From Dryomyza anilis (lineage: Eukaryota; Arthropoda; Insecta; Diptera; Dryomyzidae), in contig OX638130.1 of assembly GCA_951804985.1 (NCBI GenBank), positions 100,251,700 through 100,315,699 on the forward strand: a stretch of DNA of 64,000 nt, read 5' to 3'. How positions within the stretch are numbered: position 1 is the stretch's first letter; the number at the start of each line of letters is the position of its first letter. The notes below the pieces were generated by a model that was given only the letters and a program-made list of their open reading frames with translations, ran no database searches and was not told the origin of the DNA. Positions 57,133-64,000 of the stretch are shown here, piece after piece. The position numbers and the translations under genes were made by a program.

Positions 57133-57277
57133 TTACTCATAAAATACGCCCACTTATTGCGGACGCTCCGTTTAGGATTAATGTCCATTAAGGAAAGTTG
57201 TTTTTCCAAACCTGATTACTCCAGAACCGACCGATGAAATTAATTAAAAATTTTCAATTTATTTTTTCATTAAAAAC

Positions 57278-58190
57278 ACTGTGCGGAACTAAAATATGAA
57301 CTTCAATTTTTTTGATTTACAGGTTCTCTATGGTCAGTGGAACAAAAACGTAGTATAAACGTGTACCCCTACACGTCTGCGTTAAGCGCTATGGGGTCCT
57401 AAACGTTCAAAGGATAACCAATATAGTTCGTCATTTTGTAGCGAAATAGTTCAAAGTACATTTTTGATATCTAAGGAGCGATTATAGGGAACTTCCTAAG
57501 AATGATTGCATCTAATTTTAGTTAAAATTGTAACGCTGATTCTGAAAATGACATCGGTTTTTTCTTATTGGCTCAAACTCTAGTGCCAATATTAAATAAC
57601 CGATGCCATTTTCAGAATCAGCGTAACAATTTTAACTAAGAATTGATGCAATTTTCACTGCACTATAATAATTTTAATAATATATTTCTACGACTTAATT
57701 CAAAATTTAAATAAGAACTTTTATTCGTTATTAGTAGGCTTATATTTCAGAAATAGTATATGTTGGAGAATTTAATTGTTTAGAGACACTAGCTCAATTT
57801 TAATGACGAATATTTTCCCAAAAGACATTATGATAGTTTTCAGACTTCTTCTACTGGTTATAACTCCTTAGCGGAATTGTTAATAGGAAACCATTCAAAA
57901 TAGTGGTAAATCCTTAAGATACACACTTAAAGTGTTCAGTGAAAATCATTCTTAGGAAGTTCGCTATAAACGCTCTTTAGACATCAAAAACGTACTATGA
58001 CCCATTTCGCTACAAAATGACGAACTATATTGGTTATCCTTTGAACCCTTTAGGACCCCATAGGGCCTAACCCAGATGTGCAGGGGTATAAGTTCTTACT
58101 ACACTTTTTATCGGTAGACCACATAGAAGCACAACAAAAAAAATGGGAGTTCAATTAAAAAAGATAAAATTTTACGCGCACTGTGTAATC
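57278..58190. mobile_element. 910-bp foldback element with CACWGTGCG ends
   Basis: Left arm: CACTGTGCGG at 57279, TATGGGGTCCTAAACGTTCA, GGATAACCAATATAGTTCGT. Right arm: CGAACTATATTGGTTATCC, AGGACCCCATAGGG, CGCACTGTG at 58178-58186. An inner pair AACGCTGATTCTGAAAATG / CATTTTCAGAATCAGCGT is near 57531 and 57604. Direct copies of CCTGATTACTCCAGAACCG flank it at 57209 and 58814, so it may sit inside a longer repeat. No coding capacity. Confidence 0.8.
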
Positions 58191-58499
58191 TTAGGCCTTA
58201 TTGGCCGAAATGACTACAGTGTATGAGTAAGAACTTAATAATAAACCAAAATTTTAATAGTATTATAGAATTACATAATACAATTTTACAATATATGTTA
58301 TAAGTTAAATTTGCTTTAGTTTAATACTAGGCGATGTTTTGCCTAGTATTATACTAAAGCCAAAGCATCCTGGACCCCATTGAGTCACTAGTTTTGACGG
58401 GCCAAATACTGCATGTAGTTTCGTTTAAATAAAGTGATCGATTTTGTTACGGATATCTTATATGAAATTTGCAATGAATAATTGGGCCATCAATTCCTA

Positions 58500-58850
58500 T
58501 AATGTGCGCTTATCTAAGATGTTCCGTTTAGGATTTATGTCCATTTAAATAAGATTGTTTTTCAATGCCATTTCCGACCCTTTACGACGCTCCGTTTAGG
58601 ATTTATGACCATTTAAAGAAATTTCTAATTCAAAAATTGCATATAAAATTCATCCACTTTCGACCCTCTAGAACGCTCCTTTTAGAATTTATGGCCATTT
58701 AAGAAATTTCTAATTCAAACATTTCTTAAAAAATGCGTCCACTTTAGACCTTTAGGACGCTTCTTTTAAGATTTATGGCCATTTAAAGAAAATTGTTTTT
58801 CAAAACCTGATTACTCCAGAACCGACTGTATGAAATATACCAAAATTTAA
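58500..58850 (+). repeat. Short tandem array, unit about 75-90 bp (CGCTCCGTTTAGGATTTATG)
   Basis: Four to five units, each with GACGCTCCGTTTAGGATTTATGxCCATTTAA, the last grading into TTTTTCAAAACCTGATTACTCC. One further unit is at 57163-57215, left of the foldback. No coding capacity. Confidence 0.75.
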
Positions 58851-59186
58851 AAGGAACATACCACGATCTTCCACATGAATGGGTGGATACAGTCAGGGTG
58901 TTCATCTCCCGTCGTAGGCGCGCTCTAAGGCGGGATTTTTTGAAATTCTCCCCCTAAGGTACAAAAATGTGCGTGTCAAACCTGAACTATTAAATATTTT
59001 TGTACTACAGTCATTAAATTTGTCCCAGTGATGTATATTGTAGTTGTTTATCGTCCTCCAAATGTGGGCGGTATCTAAAAAAAAGGGAAGTAACATCTCC
59101 CATATAACCAAAACATTAAAATGGCTTTAACTCCAGACATACTAAGAGTAGAGCTATAAAAATCAAATTAAATGTTCATATTTAAA

Positions 59187-59345
59187 AATTCAATCTTCAC
59201 GTAGAATGTGAGCGGGATTGGACCACGGGGCGTGGCACCTCACATAGAACAAAAACATTAAAATTGTGAAACAAAGGATCATATTGAACATTATAATCTT
59301 CACGTAGAATGTGGACGGGATTGGACAAAGGGCGTGGCACGTGAG
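59187..59345 (+). repeat. Two tandem copies of a repeat with GGGCGTGGCAC
   Basis: AATCTTCACGTAGAATGTG followed by GGGATTGGAC and GGGCGTGGCAC occurs at 59188-59241 and again at 59288-59341. It belongs to a dispersed repeat ending near 59456 (CGGGTCCAGCTAG), which also occurs inverted at 3136. Confidence 0.7.
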
Positions 59346-59613
59346 TGGGAAAAAATGGCGACGTAGGCCAAAAGTCAAAAGAGCCGTAATTTAAAAAGAT
59401 GGAATTTAGCTTTTACAATAACTTAGCACGGGCAACGCTGTAAACGGGTCCAGCTAGTATTTAATAACCAGCTAAGTATTAGTATTTAATAACCAGCACT
59501 TTCTTTAAAATTCTGTGTATTTAAATCTGCACCAAATATTCCCGAATAAAATACAAACAAATTTGGGTAGATATATAACCACTTACATTATACGTTAATG
59601 AGAGTATAGTGTA

Positions 59614-59766
59614 TCACTTGCGACGTTGATCGAGCATCTTTTTTAAAGGCTTTGCGCGCTGTGCTTTCCGTTTGGTGGAGGTATTGGCAAATGAGACCAA
59701 ACGACGACAAATAAATGGGCGATTGCCACAAATAAAATTTGTGATCGCTTTCGTTCTAAAAGACAT
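59614..59766 (-). CDS. Short basic ORF (50 aa), possible first exon of a mitochondrial protein
   Basis: ATG at 59766 opens a frame of 50 codons to TGA, starting MSFRTKAITNFICGNRPF and ending KPLKKMLDQRRK. It is strongly basic with only one acidic residue, as in mitochondrial targeting peptides. A possible splice donor (AA|GTGATA) lies exactly at the end, so the stop may not be used. I do not recognise the protein. It lies just downstream of the mitochondrial RNA polymerase-like relics and could be another piece of that locus, or chance. Confidence 0.3.
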   Translation of the reverse strand: MSFRTKAITNFICGNRPFICRRLVSFANTSTKRKAQRAKPLKKMLDQRRK

Positions 59767-59830
59767 TGATAATAACGTCCAAAATCTTCAGGAAAAACAA
59801 TACTTTATTCAAATACTATTTATAATTAAA

Positions 59831-59950
59831 ATAGTTTGACGCCATTTGAGCTGTTAGTGTTTATTTGTACCCAAAATGGTGAGACCAAGAGATTAATGCC
59901 GAAATCGAACGGCGGGTTGACAGGAACCAATCGAGCTACCGACACTACAA
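59831..59950 (-). mobile_element. SINE, diverged copy
   Basis: GCCATTTGAGCTGTTAGTG, CAAAATGGTGAGACC and ATCGAACGGCGGGTTGACAG match the SINE body at 7240-7370. A trace of the head (ATCGAGCTACCG) follows. It has an internal deletion. Confidence 0.7.
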
Positions 59951-59994
59951 CTACTATCTATTAATAATCTACATAAATAGAAAGCAAGACTTAC

Positions 59995-60103
59995 GCCGGT
60001 GTTGACGCGCCACGGAATACTGGTCAGCTGGTCGAACGAGTCCAGAATGGGATGACATTTCTGCGTATTCGAATTGTTGATACACTCCTGCTGCTGGGAT
60101 GAC
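59995..60103 (-). pseudogene. Mitochondrial RNA polymerase-like exon (WRVN block)
   Basis: A 109-nt segment with perfect splice signals (TTTGCAG| at 60104-60106, |GTAAGT at 59994-59989) encodes, after one leading base, 36 codons with KCHPILDSFDQLTSIPWRVNTG. The LDxxxQLxxxPWRVN pattern is characteristic of the region before the palm domain of mitochondrial RNA polymerase (POLRMT). The next expected sequence is not found to the left, and the preceding 400 or so residues are absent on the right. It is therefore an exon relic or part of a rearranged gene. Homology is judged from the motif only. Confidence 0.5.
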
Positions 60104-60345
60104 CTGCAAATTAAACATTAATTATTTTATATAATCAACCAGTGTGTTTACTTTCAGAACTTTTATAATTATTATAATATTTTTTGAACAGTGATCTTGT
60201 AACCGTAAGCGAAATAAATTCTAAAGCCTATCACTGGACTTGTGGAGCAGACATATGCTGTACCGCCATGGCATGAGGAACCAAACGCGGCGAACAACCG
60301 CCACTGTAAGGCGCATTAAATTTCGCCACGCTTGTATTTAACGCT

Positions 60346-60498
60346 TTAAAGCCAATTACGTCCTCGTTCATTGTAGGCGAGACCCGCCTTCGCGATCAAC
60401 TCAAATATATGCTTATGTACCACGGATCCTTTTCCCGAGAAACCATGTATCAAAATCTTTACAAATTGTTGATTATTTCTATGAATTAATTTGATCTG
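60346..60498 (-). pseudogene. PPR-like exon relic, resembling mitochondrial RNA polymerase
   Basis: After a strong acceptor (T-run...AATAACAG| at 60499-60501) the frame runs 50 codons to TAA. It contains KILIHGFSGKGSVVHKHIF and ELIAKAGLAYNERG, a good pentatricopeptide repeat such as occurs in the N-terminal half of POLRMT. A possible donor (GGAC|GTAATT) lies at about 60360. A second small open stretch (60261-60401, MNEDVIGFKALNTSVAKF...) overlaps its end in another frame. Order and strand agree with the WRVN exon, but the middle of the protein is missing. Confidence 0.45.
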
Positions 60499-60739
60499 CT
60501 GTTATTAAAAAAAAGCAACACGTCCCCTGACTAATTAACCGGTCTTTCGAATACTCGAGGAAGCAGAGTCGGCGCAGATTTGTATGCCGACACGGGCAAC
60601 ATTGATGCGTATCTGAAAACTTTAAATTTCGCAGAAACTACTAATTTAACTGCTGAGTAATAATAAAGCCTACCTAACAATCAAAAAATAAAAAATATAT
60701 ACTTTTTTTGCATTAACATTTTAATCTTGCAATGTATTT

Positions 60740-61063
60740 TTAAAAGTTCGGAGACCACCCGAAGTTCGATGGTGGTGGAGGCTGCTCCTGCATTGGGGGG
60801 CCCTGTTGCTGCATTGGGGGGACCTGTACCGCATAAAACCCGAACGGTGGTAGCGACTCTAGCACCTGCTTCTGCAGTTTCCGTTCTACCTTGTCTAATC
60901 TTTTTTTCATTATTGTGATTTCCCTTTTATGTTCTTTGCGATCCAGCTGCAGCGCACTCACCAGTCTATTAAGGTTCCACATCTTCCTGACGCATTCATC
61001 GCAGACAGCGCCACCAATGTGAGGGCGACCGCCAAGTGGTTTTCCTTGATCAACGCTACTCAT
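60740..61063 (-). CDS. Uncharacterised 107-aa basic coiled-coil protein with CxxC
   Basis: A complete ORF from ATG 61063 to TAA. A 64-bp intron in the 5' UTR (acceptor TTTTTTTTTCAG| at 61077, donor |GTAATA at 61140) precedes the start by 13 nt and argues strongly for a transcribed gene. Residues about 20-28 contain CDECVRKMW. Residues 29-70 are charged heptad-like sequence (LVSALQLDRKEHKREITIM, RLDKVERKLQKQ), likely a coiled coil. The C-terminus is Pro/Gln-rich (VPPMQQQGPPMQEQPPPP). No signal peptide or membrane segment. I do not recognise the family. It lies head to head with the TRMT10 gene, about 1.2 kb apart. Confidence 0.75.
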   Translation of the reverse strand: MSSVDQGKPLGGRPHIGGAVCDECVRKMWNLNRLVSALQLDRKEHKREITIMKKRLDKVERKLQKQVLESLPPFGFYAVQVPPMQQQGPPMQEQPPPPSNFGWSPNF

Positions 61064-61076
61064 TTCTTATAGATTT

Positions 61077-61140
61077 CTGAAAAAAAAATGTTAAATTACA
61101 CTTTGTTTAAATAATAAAATTAAGAATAATAAGATATTAC
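61077..61140 (-). other. 5' UTR intron of the 107-aa gene
   Basis: 64 bp, donor GTAATA, acceptor after a T-tract (TTTTTTTTTCAG), typical of short fly introns. The leader exon continues right from 61141; its start is probably between 61170 and 61260. Confidence 0.7.
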
Positions 61141-62389
61141 CAAACTCGACTTGTCTCAGCAAAATGTATTTTGAAAATGGCGAATGCGTCGCCGTAACGC
61201 CAACCAACCGCTAAAATAATTCGAATTGAGTTGCAACTATGTGAGCTTTTTGAATATTGATGAGCTTTCCGCGTTTACGCTTATAGGATGTGTGCTAGTT
61301 TATGTCAATTTGGAATTGGGTTAACTTTGTCGGTAATGCAGTGTTTATATTATAATATAGTGTGTGTGTGCATTCGACTAAATTGCTGAATAAAGTTAAT
61401 TGTACGGGTTCTCATTCGATCGCCATTCGGTAATGCTGTTATGACACTGGCTTTTTTCATGCTTAAAAAGTATACAGCAAGTTGAAATGAAAGGAGACAA
61501 ATATACTATGCTCGAAAGTTAAAAGTTTATGCATTTCTTTCAATTGTTTTTTTATTCACACAATACTAGTCAATTCGTGTACTTTTTTTAAGTCAGTGTC
61601 ATAACAGCATAACCCGTATTTGTTAAAATCCGTAATAAATCGATTATTATATGTATGTTTGTGTTCATCCAATTTAGTTCGCTCAAAAATTTGCTAAATT
61701 AAAAAGTAAATGCTGCAAAATTTCGGTAGAGTGTGAATTATGCATACGATGAATTGTATTCGATGAAAAGTCCACGAACACTGACCAACTTTTTTTTACA
61801 ATTTGCTCATAAAAAAATGTTAAAAAGAAAATTTTAAATATTAAGTTTACATGATATTGTTTGAATATTCGCCAACATTTTTTTTTAAGATCACTTTTTA
61901 AGTTCGTCATAAATTGCGAGTTATATTTTGTAAAATAATACTATCAAACGTACTGTACACCAAAAGTTATTAAATGATATTAGTTCGTTATGTGCTTCAT
62001 ATCCAGTATAACCTGAAAGTTTAATGTTCTTTTTTTCATATAGAACAGAAAACGTTAAAAAATCAATCAATGGCCACCTCTACCTTACATATTTGTCAGA
62101 ATTCCTTTTATGACGCATAAGTAGTTTGCAGTAGTTTTTTTGATATTGATCAAAATATTTTTCAAATAAAGTTGTTATTTGACGAAAGATAAAAACAAAT
62201 TTGAAAAAGAATTTCCCAATTCAGCAATTATTCAACGAAAGTGAAAATAGTTGGCAACACCAACAGCTGTTTTTGACATTTAAACAGCTGTCGTTCGTTT
62301 ACGATTTGTTTTCACGTGGATTCTAGTGTTACTAATTTGTCTTTTTATTAAAATAGAAAAATAAATAAGAGAATAATCAAAAAAAAAAG
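61141..62389. other. Bidirectional intergenic region between the 107-aa gene and TRMT10
   Basis: It holds the leader of the minus-strand gene on the left and the TRMT10 promoter on the right. Two CAGCTG E-box-like hexamers (62264-62269 and 62285-62290) lie about 100-125 nt before the TRMT10 ATG. The middle is AT-rich with no gene seen. Confidence 0.5.
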
Positions 62390-63642
62390 ATGGTCAGCGA
62401 AGCTAGGACAGATTCCCTGGAACCTCAAGCTAAAAAACTAAAAGATGACAACGAAGCTGAGGAAGCGGCAGAAGAAGTCAAAGAAACAAAAAATCCCGGC
62501 GAAACACCACCAACACCACTGTCAAAAAATCAAATAAAAAAACAACAGAAATTGGCCAATTATGAACGCATTAAAAAGGAGCGGCGCCTGCGCGAACGTG
62601 AACGCCAGCGTCAAAAGCGACAGGAAGCAATTGCGCAGGGGTTGCCAACACGCAGTGGCCCCAGTCGCAAGGAGCTGAAAAAGAAACAAACCGAAACGAC
62701 AGGCAGTGAACTACGCGCGGTCATTGACCTGGACTATGATGATTTGATGCATGAACGTGATGTGGCGAAATGTGTTAAACAATGTCTTCGGATATATACT
62801 ATAAATCGACGTGCCGAACATCCGGGACAACTGTATTTTACAGGCATTAAACCGGAGGGTCGTATTCATGCAGCCTTCAAGAAGAACGATGGCTATGAGA
62901 ACTGGCATGTGCGATATCATTTTGGCCAAACGTATAGCGATGTATTTGACAAGGAGGAAATAGTCTACTTGACAAGTGAATCGGATGAAGTGCTCGATTG
63001 TCTGGCAGCTGACAAAGTCTATATTATTGGTGGCCTCGTCGATCACAATCATCAGAAGGGGCTGTGTCATGAACGCGCCACCAAATTGGGTTTGCGAACA
63101 GCACGACTGCCGCTCAACGAGCATGTGGACATGAAGACGCGCACGGTGTTGACCACCTTTCATGGTAACTATTATAATTGGTATTATTTAACATTAAATT
63201 TAATTTTTTATTTTATAGTTTTTCTATAGATTTTTTTTTTATTATAATTTGGAATTTTCTTTGATATTTATATCTTCTTTTTATGGCAGTTTTTGAAATA
63301 CTTATGCGGCGCAGCGAAGGCAAAACATGGACGGACGCTATTTTGCAAACGATACCACAACGCAAAGGCGCTAAAGCGAAACAGCTTCAGGATAATGGCA
63401 AGGACAATGACACGGCACTTGAGAATGAAAAGACGGAGGTTGTCCACGAAACGTTAGTGGTTGATAAAACTACGAATGACAAAGATAGAGCGGCTAGCAT
63501 TCAAACGACGGTTGATCATGACGTGGCGCTTGCTTTGACAAATGACACAGAAGCAACCGCGCCTACAGAATCAACGACTCCGTGTAACGAAACAAAACTA
63601 TTGACAGAGACTACAAACAAATTGGAGAATAATGCTAGTTAG
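62390..63642 (+). CDS. TRMT10A: tRNA (guanine(9)-N1)-methyltransferase, TRMT10A-like, two exons
   Basis: Methylates N1 of guanine 9 in tRNAs using S-adenosylmethionine. Exons 62390-63164 and 63290-63642 (donor CATG|GTAACT, acceptor GGCAG|TTTTTG) join in phase to 375 aa. Residues 1-35 are acidic and 40-100 very basic (KKERRLRERERQRQKRQ), the tRNA-binding N-terminus. The SPOUT domain runs from about 110 (RAVIDLDYDDLM) to 284. It contains YLTSESDEVL, the knot motif YIIGGLVDHNHQKGL (211-225, with Asp218), the PLNEHVDMKTR loop, VFEIL across the splice (258-262), and IPQRKGAK. Residues 290-375 form a Thr/Asn/Glu-rich tail, longer than the core needs. ATG chosen because AAAAAAAAGATGG is the first in-frame start and a stop lies upstream. 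AATAAA signals at 63740 and 63753. A vs B paralogue not decided. Confidence 0.96.
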
Positions 63643-63739
63643 TAATTATTTTAAACAGAGCTGTTAAATTTAAATGTTTTACAAGTACTTTTCAAGTACA
63701 AGCGAAATTTTATAAACAATGCGTAGTACATATCACTTG

Positions 63740-63758
63740 AATAAAACTACACAATAAA
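63740..63758 (+). terminator. Poly(A) signals of the TRMT10 gene
   Basis: Two AATAAA hexamers (63740-63745 and 63753-63758) about 100 nt after the stop codon, the usual position for a short fly 3' UTR. Confidence 0.65.
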
Positions 63759-64000
63759 CATTTTTGTAAGCGAATAGTGAAAATGTATCGAAATAAAATT
63801 ACTACAAAAATAAAATATGAAAAAAATTGTATAAAACTTACTTATTTTTATTTTTAAAAATATATTTACAAATATTGGATAAATTTGTGAAACTATAGTA
63901 AGAAAAGGTTTTGAAATAAATGTATTCCAATTGATTTCATCTGTATTTTTGGAATCCTTATTAAAAAAAAACAAACGTATATTAATGTTTTACACTTGTT
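63759..64000. other. AT-rich DNA 3' of the TRMT10 gene
   Basis: No feature recognised; the minus-strand frame 63747-63974 is Phe/Ile-rich translation of AT-rich DNA. Confidence 0.4.

Noticed and set aside
60537..60610. A further exon between the PPR relic and the 107-aa gene
   Set aside because: A TTTTCAG acceptor and weak GTTAAT donor exist, but the implied next intron of about 40 bp is too short for flies and the encoded peptide matches nothing.

Overview
This is an AT-rich, gene-poor, repeat-dense window of insect nuclear DNA. The best fit is a higher (schizophoran) fly. The grounds are short spliced introns of 64 to 125 bp beside long repeat-filled ones, a PGAP2 gene and a TRMT10-type gene with animal exon structure, and DINE-1-like, Tc1/mariner ITmD37E-like, hAT-like, LINE and tRNA-derived SINE elements. 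There are no bacterial operons, CRISPR arrays or recognisable tRNA/rRNA genes. The species cannot be named from the sequence.

Genes sit in the right-hand third. A five-exon PGAP2 gene runs on the minus strand from 55000 to 45601; all splice junctions are GT/AG and keep the frame, giving 356 aa. Its intron 1 (6.1 kb) is full of transposon debris and intron 3 carries 2 kb of a 19-bp minisatellite. A short minus-strand gene (CDS 60740-61063, 107 aa, 64-bp intron in the 5' UTR) encodes an unrecognised basic coiled-coil protein with a CxxC motif. A two-exon plus-strand gene (62390-63642, 375 aa) is a confident tRNA (guanine-9-N1)-methyltransferase of the TRMT10 family. Between PGAP2 and the small gene lie exon-like minus-strand relics (59995-60498). 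They resemble the PPR part and the 'WRVN' part of mitochondrial RNA polymerase but lack everything between, so they are probably pseudogene pieces.

The left 45 kb has no gene I can support. Layout: 19-bp minisatellite (0.17-1.8 kb); 15-bp minisatellite (3.3-3.7 kb); a diverged DINE-like element (5.87-6.55 kb); a minus-strand LINE split by a SINE with a perfect 13-bp target duplication (6.84-8.2 kb); a DINE-like copy (8.67-9.4 kb); a 2.17-kb pure octanucleotide array (11.65-13.82 kb); a 2.9-kb 19-bp minisatellite (14.6-17.5 kb); small TIR elements (18.1-18.7, 20.8-21.2 kb); a TIR-bounded repeat with a zinc-finger-like scrap (22.9-23.9 kb); a nested foldback > hAT > hAT block (26.16-28.35 kb); an ACGTAAA-rich TIR element (29.27-29.9 kb); an old repeat invaded by a mariner and a foldback (32.2-34.85 kb); a solo LTR with 4-bp target duplication (34.85-35.38 kb); two 19-bp arrays in opposite orientation (35.4-37.5 kb); a 221-bp MITE (37.9 kb); a second DINE-like copy (39.9-40.65 kb); a truncated mariner (41.25-42.24 kb); and a 76-bp-arm palindrome (43.5 kb).

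The three long overlapping frames across 11577-13856 are an artefact of the 8-nt repeat, not proteins. I found no clear new biochemical system. The strongest unusual signals are the 19-bp minisatellite family with array-specific variants and inverted arrays, the reciprocal empty-site evidence linking 20.45-21.26 kb and 32.2-34.85 kb, the nested hAT insertions with readable target duplications, and the mitochondrial RNA polymerase-like exon relics.
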